Of a stretch of DNA of 64,000 nt, positions 34,766-43,121 are shown piece after piece. The position numbers and the translations under genes were made by a program. Below the pieces are notes generated by a model. The model ran no database searches and was not told the origin of the DNA. It was given only the letters and a program-made list of their open reading frames with translations. Source of the DNA: an uncultured Clostridia bacterium. Its GTDB lineage: Bacteria > Bacillota > Clostridia > Oscillospirales > Acutalibacteraceae. Location: assembly GCA_927362715.1 (NCBI GenBank), contig CAKMIX010000006.1, positions 1 to 64,000 on the forward strand, in the 5' to 3' direction. The first letter of the stretch is position 1, and each line of letters starts with the position of its first letter.

Positions 34766-34767
34766 CA

Positions 34768-34796
34768 TGGACTTTTTGTGTACGGTGTGCTACAAT
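34768..34796 (+). promoter_or_regulatory. Promoter of the EEP-hydrolase operon
   Basis: TGGACT (34768-34773), 17-bp spacer ending TGC, TACAAT (34791-34796). It starts three bases after the yebC terminator T-run. Confidence 0.7.
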
Positions 34797-34826
34797 GCAG
34801 ATAATAAATAAAGGGGTGTCTTTGGT

Positions 34827-35759
34827 ATGAAGCTTTGGAAACGCATCGTGCTTGGCATTGCGGGTATAATTCTCGCATTGCTTTTGGCGTTCGGCGCATC
34901 GTTTGTCTGGTACTATCCGCATTACCGGGCAAGCAAAGCGCCTGTGGACATCGCGGTGCAGACCGCGCCCGGCGAGGTACAGGTGATGAGCTGCAATCTG
35001 CGGTGCATCAATCCGCTTGATTTCGGCAAGAAAAGCTGGTTTTACCGCGCCGATCTGCTTGTAGACGGCGTTGCCGAAGCTGCGCCCGGTGTCGTCGGCT
35101 TTCAGGAAGCAACCAAGTGGCAGTACAACTACCTTTGCGACGTACTGACCGGGTACGGTTCGGTAATCGAATACCGTGACAACGCCGTGAATTCCGAGGG
35201 TTGTCCCATATTTTACCGTACCGATCTGTATGACCGGATCGACTCCGGCTCGTTTTGGCTTTCCGAAACGCCTGAGCAGATGAGCAAAAGCTGGGACGCG
35301 GCATTCAGCCGCATTTGCAGCTATGTGATCTTAGAGGATCGTGCGACAGGCGCGCAGTTCGCCGTATTTAACACGCACCTTGACCATGAAAGCGAAGAAG
35401 CGCGTATCAACGGCATCGGTGTCGTGCTGGACAAAATAGAGGAATTCGGCGGCATCCCCGCCGTGCTCATGGGGGACTTGAACGCCGAGGAGGACTCCGA
35501 AACGTATCAAAGCGCGACGGAGAGCTTTTTTGACGTGAAGTACCAAACCGAGGACACCATGCAAGGCGCGACCTATCAAAACTGGGGTACGGAATTGGAT
35601 CGGGACTGCATCGACTATATCCTTATTTCCAAGACCGGTTTTGCGGTAGAGTCCTACCGTGTGCTGAACGAAACGCGCGACGGCGTGTATACCAGCGACC
35701 ATTTCCCCATCTGCGCGCTTTTGCGACTTACGGAAACGGAGACGGATACAGATGCCTAA
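34827..35759 (+). CDS. Endonuclease/exonuclease/phosphatase-family hydrolase, membrane-anchored
   Basis: A 310-residue protein with one N-terminal membrane helix (about 5-27) and an EEP-fold catalytic domain outside. Motifs: VMSCNLRCINP (Asn), VVGFQEATKWQ (catalytic Glu), FNTHLDHESEEAR (His/Asp), LMGDLNAEEDSETY (Asp/Asn), DCIDYILIS and a late TSDHFPI. The family covers DNases, sphingomyelinases and inositol phosphatases; secreted clostridial versions usually act on phosphodiesters or phospholipid head groups. Strong ribosome site AAAGGGGTG. The stop overlaps the next start. Confidence 0.87.
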   Translation: MKLWKRIVLGIAGIILALLLAFGASFVWYYPHYRASKAPVDIAVQTAPGEVQVMSCNLRCINPLDFGKKSWFYRADLLVDGVAEAAPGVVGFQEATKWQYNYLCDVLTGYGSVIEYRDNAVNSEGCPIFYRTDLYDRIDSGSFWLSETPEQMSKSWDAAFSRICSYVILEDRATGAQFAVFNTHLDHESEEARINGIGVVLDKIEEFGGIPAVLMGDLNAEEDSETYQSATESFFDVKYQTEDTMQGATYQNWGTELDRDCIDYILISKTGFAVESYRVLNETRDGVYTSDHFPICALLRLTETETDTDA

Positions 35760-36891
35760 GATCATGGAAGCCAAAGCGGATCTGCTCGCCGTCGTTCGTG
35801 CGGCGCTGCACGGCACTGCTGCGCCCGACGCAAATACATTTTCGGATTTTTCCGCCGTTTGCAGGCTTGCGCGGCGAAACTGTGTGCAAAGCATGGTGTA
35901 TCTGGCGCTGAAAAGCCAAAAGGACGCGCTGCCCGCCGAAGACTTTGCAAGACTCGGGAAATCCTTTCAGGCGGCGGTTCTGCGCGAGACGGCGCAGCAG
36001 TCTTTCCTATGCGCCCTGCGCGAAAAGTTTGATGCGGCGGGCATCGATTTTATGCTGCTCAAGGGTACACATGTAAAAGCGCTGTATCCGGCGGCGGAAA
36101 TGCGCTTTATGGTGGACATGGATGTGCTCGTGCGTGAAGCGGACGTCGAGCGCGCGCAGGAGATCCTGCTTGGGTGCGGTCTTTCCCTGCATCTGGACAA
36201 CGGCAAGGATATCATCTATATGCGCCCGCCCTTTTTGACGGTGGAACTGCACCGTGCGCTGTTTCAAAAGGAGGACGATTTGTACCCGCATTTCCTCGAC
36301 GTGTGGGAACGCGCCGTGCCCTTAGGCGCGCACGAATACAAAATGTCCGACGAGGAACTGTATATCTACACGCTCGCGCATTTGGCGGAGCATTACACCA
36401 CGGCGGGTTCGTGCTTCCGCCCGGTGATGGACCTGTATTTGCTCGAACAAAAAACGGCGCTCGATTTTTCTGCCCTTGACGCGCGGTTTCGGAAAATGGG
36501 GCTTGACGCCTTTGCCGAAAAGGTGCGCGCGCTGTACCATGCAATGTTCGACGGCGCGCCGAAGGGCGAAACGCTTTTGCTTATGGAAAATTATATCCTG
36601 TTAGGCCCGCCCGTGCAGCACGCGGACGCAGCCGCCGCTGCCGCGCGCACACATAAATCCAAACTGCGCCGGCTGTTTGCCGCTGCGTTCCCCGCGTTTT
36701 CGCATATGCGTTTGAAATATCCGATTCTAAAAAAAGCGCCGTTTCTGCTGCCCGTTTTCTGGTTTGTGCGGCTGGTGCAATACGCCTTTACAAAAGACAA
36801 AAGCATTGCCCGCAAGCGCGAAGCGCTCATGAACGCGGACGAAAAAAGCGCCGCAGTGATGGAAAAGATCTTTAAAGCATCGGGGCTGTGA
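35752..36891 (+). CDS. Nucleotidyltransferase-fold protein (NTP_transf_5 type)
   Basis: A 379-residue cytoplasmic protein. The central DFMLLKGTHVKALYPAAEMRFMVDMDVLVREADVERA matches the uncharacterised nucleotidyltransferase family with the MxDxD metal pair (MVDMDVLV). Helical N-terminal and C-terminal regions flank it; a conserved VELHRALF lies about 30 residues after. Such proteins often sit in polysaccharide or peptide-modification loci, and their substrate is not known. The start overlaps the EEP gene by 8 bp, so the two are coupled. Confidence 0.8.
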   Translation: MPKIMEAKADLLAVVRAALHGTAAPDANTFSDFSAVCRLARRNCVQSMVYLALKSQKDALPAEDFARLGKSFQAAVLRETAQQSFLCALREKFDAAGIDFMLLKGTHVKALYPAAEMRFMVDMDVLVREADVERAQEILLGCGLSLHLDNGKDIIYMRPPFLTVELHRALFQKEDDLYPHFLDVWERAVPLGAHEYKMSDEELYIYTLAHLAEHYTTAGSCFRPVMDLYLLEQKTALDFSALDARFRKMGLDAFAEKVRALYHAMFDGAPKGETLLLMENYILLGPPVQHADAAAAAARTHKSKLRRLFAAAFPAFSHMRLKYPILKKAPFLLPVFWFVRLVQYAFTKDKSIARKREALMNADEKSAAVMEKIFKASGL

Positions 36892-36910
36892 GCGTACAGA
36901 TTCGAATCTC

Positions 36911-36944
36911 AAAGGAAAGGCAGTGCATTGCCTTTCCTTTTTTG
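36911..36944 (+). terminator. Terminator of the EEP/nucleotidyltransferase pair
   Basis: Perfect 12-bp stem AAAGGAAAGGCA (36911-36922) and TGCCTTTCCTTT (36929-36940), 6-nt loop, then TTT. Confidence 0.9.
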
Positions 36945-37013
36945 TCGATTGCACGAAAGAAAGCTGTGCATATCTTCCGCCGCGGCGGGCATACTGCTTG
37001 TGAGGTGAGAACA

Positions 37014-37151
37014 ATGGCAAAGAACAAATCTCAAAAAAAGAAATCCGACAACAAGAGCGCAACGAACAACCAGTGGACCTCCACAGGGATGGAAAACCCG
37101 CCCGCCGGCAGCGACCGGCGTGACGGCCCCGGCGGCGAAAACAAGAAATAA
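37014..37151 (+). CDS. 45-residue hydrophilic small protein
   Basis: A short basic then Gly/Pro-rich protein: MAKNKSQKKKSDNKSATNNQ, ending DGPGGENKK. ATG 37014 follows GTGAGGTGAGA. It has its own terminator and lies after the terminator of the preceding operon. I do not recognise the family; composition (Lys, Asn, Ser, Gln; no Cys, one Trp) is reminiscent of small acid-soluble or minor spore proteins, but no signature confirms this. It may be an expressed orphan. Confidence 0.6.
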   Translation: MAKNKSQKKKSDNKSATNNQWTSTGMENPPAGSDRRDGPGGENKK

Positions 37152-37171
37152 ACAACCAACAGCAAAGCAAG

Positions 37172-37203
37172 TCCCCGTGCGAAACTGCACGGGGATGTTT
37201 TTG
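37172..37203 (+). terminator. Terminator after the small protein
   Basis: Stem TCCCCGTGC (37172-37180) / GCACGGGGA (37187-37195), 6-nt loop, then TGTTTTTGTG. Confidence 0.88.
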
Positions 37204-37223
37204 TGTATACCGTTTCCTGTGTT

Positions 37224-38642
37224 TCAGCGGCCGGTGCGTTTACAAACGGGGAAGGTCATTTCCGCGCAAAAGCCGCCGCCTGCCTTCCCGTGCGCGAATG
37301 TGACCGCGCCGCCGTGCGAAAGCACGATCTGCCGCACGATCAAAAGTCCGAGTCCGTGCCGCGGCTCCGTCGTGCCGCCGTCGCTCATCATATAATGCGG
37401 CGTATTTTGCAGCGCCTCAAGCTGCTCATCGGAAAGCCCTGCGCCGTCGTCCTCCACCGCAATACGGCAGGTGCTTTCGTCCGCCGCGACACGGACAAAT
37501 ACGCGGCAGCCGTCCGGATTGTGCGCCTGCACGTTGGAAAGCAGATTCTGCACGGCACGGCACAGCAGATCCTTGTCTCCATTTATACGCGCGGCATCCG
37601 CTTGGGCGTCGCAGGTGTATTCGAGAGGATAATCTCCCTCCAGATCGGCGTTGACAAAGTCTGCAGCGCATTGCCGCGCCAGCGCGACGGGGCTGATCGC
37701 TTCAAGGTGCAGCGGCTGCATGTTGTATTCGAGCTTCGAGGCAAGGTTCAGATCATTGACTAAATTTCTGATACGGACGCTCTGTTGACGGATCACGGCG
37801 GCTTTTTTGCGGTCCTCCGGTGCGAGACGGTCGCTTTCCTCCAGCTGCCCGGCATAGCCCATCACCATGGAGAGCGGCGTGCGGATATCGTGCGACACAC
37901 CGGTGATCCAATTTGCCCTTGCGCGCTCCGTCTTGCGCAGCTCCTGCCTTTGCGTGCGCAGCAGCTCGGAGGTTCCGTTGATATCTGCGGCAAGATCCGA
38001 TAAAAGCCCTTTTTCCTTTACATAAACATCCTTGCCCGACGGCAGCGCCCGAATACCGTCGGCGATGGGCTTGACCGAACGAAGCAGCTTGGAATTGGCG
38101 ACGACATAGATCAATAAAATCAGCGTGATATTGATAACAAGCACCGCCAGCAGAAGATACGGCGCGTTGCGGATCAGCTCCATGTCCCACAGCGGGTACA
38201 TGTGTTTCCAGTAGCGGTCTTTCGGGAAGCCCACCACCAAAAGCCCGGTTTCCGATTCGCCTGTTGCGGTCGGGTAATCCTGCAAATACCCGCGTGTGAG
38301 CGCCGCGATGTCGGATGCGGTGTATGCGGTCGGGATCTCGGCGGGCAAATTTTCCGAATGCCACACCACGGTCATCGTCGTGTTATCGATATAGATCGCC
38401 CAGGCATTTTCCGCCTGCAAGGCTGCTGCGGCTTCGTCGGGCAGCACGTAGCCGTTCTGTGTTTTTTGCAGTGCCGCCGCAGTTTCGCGCGCGAGTGTCC
38501 ACGGGCCTGTCGAGGAGCCCGTTGCGGAGGTCTGCTGCCAGGCGACAAGCAGCAAAAGCAGCAGATTGACCACGAACAGCAGCAGTGTGCTCAACGCGAG
38601 AATGGCGGCAAACCGCCGGATCAGTTTGGCAATACTGCGCAT
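37224..38642 (-). CDS. Membrane sensor histidine kinase
   Basis: A 472-residue two-component kinase. Membrane helices at about 12-34 and 155-177 enclose an extracellular sensor of about 120 residues. The HisKA box is WITGVSHDIRTPLSMVMGY (phospho-His), followed by the ATPase with N-box VQNLLSNVQAHNPDG, G1 VEDDGAGL and G2 GLGLLIVRQI. It lies 6 bp after its response regulator gene and faces a lantibiotic-immunity-type ABC transporter. This arrangement, common in Firmicutes, points to sensing a peptide antibiotic or cell-envelope stress; the sensor domain is larger than in the BceS type. Confidence 0.93.
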   Translation of the reverse strand: MRSIAKLIRRFAAILALSTLLLFVVNLLLLLLVAWQQTSATGSSTGPWTLARETAAALQKTQNGYVLPDEAAAALQAENAWAIYIDNTTMTVVWHSENLPAEIPTAYTASDIAALTRGYLQDYPTATGESETGLLVVGFPKDRYWKHMYPLWDMELIRNAPYLLLAVLVINITLILLIYVVANSKLLRSVKPIADGIRALPSGKDVYVKEKGLLSDLAADINGTSELLRTQRQELRKTERARANWITGVSHDIRTPLSMVMGYAGQLEESDRLAPEDRKKAAVIRQQSVRIRNLVNDLNLASKLEYNMQPLHLEAISPVALARQCAADFVNADLEGDYPLEYTCDAQADAARINGDKDLLCRAVQNLLSNVQAHNPDGCRVFVRVAADESTCRIAVEDDGAGLSDEQLEALQNTPHYMMSDGGTTEPRHGLGLLIVRQIVLSHGGAVTFAHGKAGGGFCAEMTFPVCKRTGR

Positions 38643-38648
38643 GCGGCT

Positions 38649-39359
38649 TCACCTCGCCTTTTCCTTTAAGATCAGCTTATAGCCCAAGCCCTTTACCGTG
38701 AGAAGCGAAACGGGCTTAGAGGGGTTTTTCTCGATTTTTTCGCGGATGCGGCGGATGTGCGCCATCAGGCTGTTTTCATAACCGTACGGGTTATCGCCCC
38801 ACGCCGCTTCACAAAGCCCGTCGATCGTCACGATGCGCCCCGCATTGCGGCAAAGCGCCTGCAAAATGGAAAATTCCTTTGCCGTCAGCGGCAGGTGCTC
38901 GCCGTCTTTTACGACCTCGGCGCGTTCAAAGTCGATCCTGCTGTCTGCAAGCTGCACCGCTTCGGGCGTTTCCTTATAATACCGCCGCAAAATATTGGCG
39001 ACACGCAAAAGCAGCTCCTGCGGCAGAAACGGCTTGACCATATAATCGTCCGCGCCGAGTCCCAGCCCGCGCAGCCTGTCCGCATCCTCGCCGCGCGCGG
39101 TCAAAAACAGCACGGGTGCATCCGTAAAGCGGCGCAACGCTTCAAACAGCGTAAAGCCGTCGCCGTCCGGCAGCATGACATCCAAGATCACAAGCTCCGG
39201 CTGCCAATCCCGTACGGTCTTGAGCGCCTCGGACACCGTCCCGACAGCGCGTATGTTACCAAAGCCGCCTTCCTTTAAAAAAGAGGACACCATATCACGC
39301 AGCGCCTGCTCGTCATCCACCAGCAAAAGCCTTTTTTGCCGAATCGAATTTTGTGTCAT
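38649..39359 (-). CDS. OmpR-family response regulator
   Basis: A 236-residue regulator with a receiver domain (LLLVDDEQAL, phospho-Asp in VILDVMLPDGDGF, LTARGEDADRLRG with the Lys in MVKPF) and a winged-helix DNA-binding domain ending NPYGYENSLMAHIRRIREKIE...LLTVKGLGYKL. It most likely controls the divergent ABC operon through the TGTAAGG direct repeat at 39435. Confidence 0.95.
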   Translation of the reverse strand: MTQNSIRQKRLLLVDDEQALRDMVSSFLKEGGFGNIRAVGTVSEALKTVRDWQPELVILDVMLPDGDGFTLFEALRRFTDAPVLFLTARGEDADRLRGLGLGADDYMVKPFLPQELLLRVANILRRYYKETPEAVQLADSRIDFERAEVVKDGEHLPLTAKEFSILQALCRNAGRIVTIDGLCEAAWGDNPYGYENSLMAHIRRIREKIEKNPSKPVSLLTVKGLGYKLILKEKAR

Positions 39360-39391
39360 GGAGACACCCCTTTTCTTTCTTGACCGCTTCT

Positions 39392-39420
39392 ATTGTAGCA
39401 TGGAAAACCCCATTTGTATG
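39392..39420 (-). promoter_or_regulatory. Promoter of the two-component system
   Basis: Minus-strand -10 TACAAT (39397-39392) preceded by TGC (extended) with a weak -35 CATACA (39420-39415), 17-bp spacer. Confidence 0.5.
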
Positions 39421-39434
39421 CACGGAACAAAATT

Positions 39435-39452
39435 TGTAAGGAAAATGTAAGG
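39435..39452 (+). promoter_or_regulatory. Candidate response-regulator operator (direct repeat)
   Basis: Two copies of TGTAAGG (39435-39441 and 39446-39452) start 11 bp apart, one helical turn, as OmpR-family regulators prefer. They sit between the divergent promoters; the ABC operon has only a poor -35 upstream of TACCAT (39484-39489), which fits an activated promoter. Confidence 0.5.
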
Positions 39453-39518
39453 GAGAGGGAAGGTTTTTGCAAGGCAGCAGGCGTACCATGAAGGCATCCA
39501 AGGAAAGGAGACAGAAGC

Positions 39519-40274
39519 ATGAACATGATTGAAACACAGAATTTATGCAAATCCTACGGGAATTTCGCGGCGGTCTCAGACTTGAACCTGCACATCCGAA
39601 AAGGGCGCGTATATGGCTTTCTGGGCCCAAACGGCGCAGGGAAATCGACCACGATGAAGCTGTTTTTGGGGTTGACGCAGCCGACCTCTGGCAGCTTTCA
39701 AATCGACGGGATGCAGTATCCGGCCGACCGCGTCGCCATTCTCAAGGAGATCGGCTCGTTTATAGAAGCGCCCGCCTTTTACGGAAACCTGAGCGGCGAG
39801 GAAAACTTAGAGATCATCCGTCAAATTTTAGGTCTGCCGAAAAGCAGCGTTTCGGACGCACTGGAGCTTGTGGGGCTGACACAGTTTCGGAAGCGCGCGG
39901 CAAAAAAATATTCGCTCGGTATGAAACAACGGCTCGGCCTTGCCGGAGCGCTGCTCGGGCAGCCGCCCATTTTGATCCTCGACGAGCCGACCAACGGGCT
40001 TGACCCCGTGGGCATCCACGAAATCCGCACGCTCATTCGCTCACTGCCGCAGCAGTACGACTGCACGGTGCTCGTTTCCTCCCACCTGCTTGCCGAAGTC
40101 GAGCTGATGGCGGACGACATCGGCATTTTAAACCACGGACGGCTGCTGTTTGAGGGAACGGCGAACGACCTGAAGATCCGCGCGCACGATGCGGGATACT
40201 CGACCGACAATTTAGAGGAAATTTTCCTGTCCATGATCGACGAGGACAACCGAAAGCGGGGCGCGGAACGATGA
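39519..40274 (+). CDS. ABC transporter ATP-binding protein, lantibiotic-immunity/bacitracin type
   Basis: A 251-residue ATPase with Walker A GPNGAGKSTTMK, signature YSLGMKQRLGLAGALLG and Walker B ILDEPTNGLDP. The N-terminal NLCKSYGNFAAVSDLNLHIRKG is typical of the BcrA/NisF group, which expel peptides from the membrane. Ribosome site AAAGGAGA. It forms a half-transporter with the two permeases that follow. Confidence 0.93.
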   Translation: MNMIETQNLCKSYGNFAAVSDLNLHIRKGRVYGFLGPNGAGKSTTMKLFLGLTQPTSGSFQIDGMQYPADRVAILKEIGSFIEAPAFYGNLSGEENLEIIRQILGLPKSSVSDALELVGLTQFRKRAAKKYSLGMKQRLGLAGALLGQPPILILDEPTNGLDPVGIHEIRTLIRSLPQQYDCTVLVSSHLLAEVELMADDIGILNHGRLLFEGTANDLKIRAHDAGYSTDNLEEIFLSMIDEDNRKRGAER

Positions 40275-40996
40275 TCTTACGGCTGGAAGCAAAAAAATGC
40301 AGGCGCACGGGATTTTTCCCCGCCGTGCTGCTTGCCGCATGCGCGGCGTCGGCATTCCCGATTTTGAACATGCTCGTGCGCGCCGAGACTTTCACCGCAA
40401 TGGCGGGCGCCCCGTTTGACATTTTAACGGACGCCAACTGGCAGATGATGGCGATGCTCAACATCCTGCTTGCCGTCTGCGGGGCGTGCCTGCTGTATCA
40501 CACGGAATTTGCGGATAACGGGATGCAGAAAATGGACGTTTTGCCCGTGCGCGCGGGAAGCCTCTTTTTCGGGAAATTCGTGCTGCTCATGCTCGCGCTG
40601 TTTGGCGTGCTTTTCCTGGAAACCGCCGTCCTCGGCGCGTGCGCCGCACACTGGTTTTCGGCATACGATTGGTCGCCGCAAGACCTGCTTGCAAGCGTCG
40701 GCTTTCAGTGGGCAATTACCTTTCCGACCGTAATGCTGATGCTTGTGATCGCCTCCGCCTGCAAAAACATGTGGGTGTCGCTCGGCATCGGCGTGATCTT
40801 GGTCTTTACAACGACCGTTTTCCCGCAGGGTAGCTTGGGGCTGCAGCTTTGCCCGTTCAGCGCGCCGTACCAAACGCTTGCCGCCGTGCAAAGCGCGGGC
40901 AAAGTGCCGCTGTTTTTGGGCGTTTGCGCCGCCGAAACGGTCGTATTCGGGCTTTGCGAACTTATATATCTGAAAGTAAGGAGGCGGTTTGCGTGA
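40271..40996 (+). CDS. ABC permease, lantibiotic-immunity type (first subunit)
   Basis: A 241-residue membrane protein with six hydrophobic segments. MILRLEAKKCRRTGFFPAVLLA and the CLLYHTEFADNGMQKMDVLPVRAGSLFFGKF loop match ABC-2-like permeases such as those of lantibiotic immunity systems. It overlaps the ATPase stop (ATGA) and the second permease start. Confidence 0.87.
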   Translation: MILRLEAKKCRRTGFFPAVLLAACAASAFPILNMLVRAETFTAMAGAPFDILTDANWQMMAMLNILLAVCGACLLYHTEFADNGMQKMDVLPVRAGSLFFGKFVLLMLALFGVLFLETAVLGACAAHWFSAYDWSPQDLLASVGFQWAITFPTVMLMLVIASACKNMWVSLGIGVILVFTTTVFPQGSLGLQLCPFSAPYQTLAAVQSAGKVPLFLGVCAAETVVFGLCELIYLKVRRRFA

Positions 40997-41766
40997 ACTT
41001 TATTACCCTGCTGAAAGTAGAGCTTTTGAAGCTGCGCCGCTCAAAAATTTTCTGGATCCTGCTCGCCCCGATCGTCATGATGTGGGTGCCGAGCATTGTA
41101 AACGCCGACATGAGCTTTGACATCCGCGGCATACACATATCGCCCGAAGACAATTTTTTCATACAGGGCTTTATGGGCATGATGTGGTTCATGCTCCCGG
41201 CAACGCTTGTGATCTGCACGGTGCTGCTCACGCAGACCGAACGGGCAAACCGCGGGCTTTTGAAAATGCTGTCGCTGCCCGTAAGCCCCGCAAAGCTCTG
41301 CCTTGCGAAATTCACGGTCTTGCTGCTGCTGGCAGTGTTGCAGATGTGCATGACGATCGGGGCGTATTTCATCAGCGCAGCGGCCGCGTCGCACATACAA
41401 AGCTATGATTTTATGCTGGATCCCCTGTATGTCTTTCGCAGTGCGCTCGCGATGTATGCGAGCGCGATCCCCATGGCGGCGGTGTTTTGGCTGCTTGCAA
41501 CGCTGATCTCCACACCTGTGTTTTCGGTGGGCGCAGGGCTTGCCTCCATCGTACCGTCTGTTTTGGTTTTGAACACCAAGATCTGGTTCTTGTATCCGAT
41601 GTGTTATCCGTTTTATGTTTTAATGACCGAATACGGCAAAGCGGCTGAAGGCATGTTCACAACCACTGCGGATCTGCTGCCGTGGCTGCCCGTCGCCGCC
41701 GCGGTCACGATCATTTCCCTTGCCGTTTCGTGCAAATGCTTCGGCGCCGCCGAAAGGAGAATGTAA
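40993..41766 (+). CDS. ABC permease, lantibiotic-immunity type (second subunit)
   Basis: A 257-residue permease with six hydrophobic segments and the N-terminus VNFITLLKVELLKLRRSKIFWILL, plus LTQTERANRGLLKMLSLPVSPAKLCLAK, as in NisE/NisG-like proteins. GTG 40993 is chosen: TAAGGAGG lies 8 nt upstream, and the extra frame back to 40849 is within the first permease. Confidence 0.88.
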   Translation: MNFITLLKVELLKLRRSKIFWILLAPIVMMWVPSIVNADMSFDIRGIHISPEDNFFIQGFMGMMWFMLPATLVICTVLLTQTERANRGLLKMLSLPVSPAKLCLAKFTVLLLLAVLQMCMTIGAYFISAAAASHIQSYDFMLDPLYVFRSALAMYASAIPMAAVFWLLATLISTPVFSVGAGLASIVPSVLVLNTKIWFLYPMCYPFYVLMTEYGKAAEGMFTTTADLLPWLPVAAAVTIISLAVSCKCFGAAERRM

Positions 41767-41768
41767 CC

Positions 41769-42053
41769 ATGAAAGCCAAAATCTATACCGCCATATCCAC
41801 CTTGATGCTGTTTATCCCGTGGACGATCTTTCCGTTGCGCACCTTTGGCTGGGCGCTGGAATCGCCCGCCGCAGAGATCATCATTTACAGCTACGCCGTG
41901 TTTATGTTTCTGTCCGGCGTATTCACCCTGTGGGCATACACAAAAGGCGGCGCGAAATCGAAATGGATGCAGGTCTGCACCGTTGTAAACTGCGTTTATG
42001 CGGCAGGCGCGCTCGCCATCGCCGTGATGATCGCGGTCAGCAATTTTTCATAA
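41769..42053 (+). CDS. Small three-helix membrane protein of the ABC operon
   Basis: A 94-residue hydrophobic protein with three likely membrane helices, MKAKIYTAISTLMLFIPWTIFPLR opening it. It starts 2 nt after the permease stop (GGAGAATGTAACC region) and resembles the small membrane proteins often placed last in lantibiotic-immunity ABC operons. It may assist immunity or be a sensor partner; no motif decides. Confidence 0.72.
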   Translation: MKAKIYTAISTLMLFIPWTIFPLRTFGWALESPAAEIIIYSYAVFMFLSGVFTLWAYTKGGAKSKWMQVCTVVNCVYAAGALAIAVMIAVSNFS

Positions 42054-42061
42054 TTTTAGAA

Positions 42062-42090
42062 AGCGCCCCGCCGAGTGTCGGCGGGGCGCT
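42062..42090. terminator. Terminator between ABC operon and asparaginase gene
   Basis: Perfect 12-bp GC-rich stem AGCGCCCCGCCG (42062-42073) / CGGCGGGGCGCT (42079-42090) with a 5-nt loop; the minus-strand side continues TTTCTAAAATT, and the plus side is weaker. The two operons converge here. Confidence 0.75.
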
Positions 42091-42107
42091 GTATGCGTTT
42101 GAGATTT

Positions 42108-43121
42108 TTATACAGATGCGGGGACTTCCTCGTAATACAGGACTTCTTCGGCGAGGGCTTCGGGGGATACGGCGCTTTGGTTATAGGCGATTTTCAGGCG
42201 CGCGAGCGCAGACGGCGCGGTGAGCGCGTACATTGGGCGCACGCCGCAGGCGAGCAGCGCGTTCGTACTGGCATACTGCTCTGCCGCACGCTTGACCGGC
42301 GCTAAATACACCGCGCGGTTTTGCGCGCGCATTTGTGCGGCAAAATCGGCGAGCGCCTTTTGCGGCGCAGTGCCCGAATGGTAGCCCCAAAGAAGCGCCG
42401 CCGCATAGTCTGCGGAAAGCGCGTCTGCCTTCGGCGCCATGCCGGGAAAGCAGGAGATCAGCGCAATTTTCTTTTGCAGACACAGGGGGGCTTCTGAACA
42501 TGCACGCAAAGGGATTCGGAGTTCCTCCTGCGTCGGGAGCTGGGGTGACGCGGAAAAGCGGATCTCGTCGCCGCAAAGCACGGCGAGCGGTGCACTTGCT
42601 GCGGAAGAAAAGCAGTCGGTAAAGGGATCGGCTTCGAGCAGACGGGTGGCGAGGTGGAGCTCGGTCGTATCGCCTGTGTTGTGAAACGGGACGGCAAAGC
42701 CCGCGCCGCCCGCTTCGATATACCGTACCGCCGCGCGCAGGTTCAGAAGCCCGTTTTGGCGCGGATCTGTGAGTACATATGCCGAGGACACAAAGCAGAC
42801 GGGAACGCAAAGCTGGCGGCACGCCATCGCGCACAGCGCGGCGGTGTAGGGCAGCGTATCCGTACCGTGCAGCACGATAACGCCGTCGAACCGCGCCGTT
42901 TCGGGCGCGCACAGCGCAGCACAGAGGGTCTCATAAAAGCTGTCCTCGATGTTTTCCGAAAGCACGGTGCAAAGCTGCCGCACGGTAAAACGCGCGTGTT
43001 CCCCGTATTGCCTGCGGTACATCTGCAAAAGCAGCGGGGTCTGCGCCGCATCCGTGTCAAGCCCCGTACCTTTGGGGGCGCTGCCGATGGTGCCGCCTGT
43101 TGCGAGTACCAGCAGATTCAT
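42108..43121 (-). CDS. ansA: L-asparaginase (type I, AnsA family)
   Basis: A 337-residue asparaginase that hydrolyses asparagine to aspartate and ammonia. First catalytic Thr in LVLATGGTIGSAPKGTG, second in VLHGTDTLPYTAAL; YIEAGGAGFAVPFHNTGDTTEL follows the family. No signal peptide, so cytoplasmic. It overlaps the RNase M5 gene start region (ATGA style) and is the last gene of the alaS-comEC-holA run, an unusual place for it. Confidence 0.88.
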   Translation of the reverse strand: MNLLVLATGGTIGSAPKGTGLDTDAAQTPLLLQMYRRQYGEHARFTVRQLCTVLSENIEDSFYETLCAALCAPETARFDGVIVLHGTDTLPYTAALCAMACRQLCVPVCFVSSAYVLTDPRQNGLLNLRAAVRYIEAGGAGFAVPFHNTGDTTELHLATRLLEADPFTDCFSSAASAPLAVLCGDEIRFSASPQLPTQEELRIPLRACSEAPLCLQKKIALISCFPGMAPKADALSADYAAALLWGYHSGTAPQKALADFAAQMRAQNRAVYLAPVKRAAEQYASTNALLACGVRPMYALTAPSALARLKIAYNQSAVSPEALAEEVLYYEEVPASV

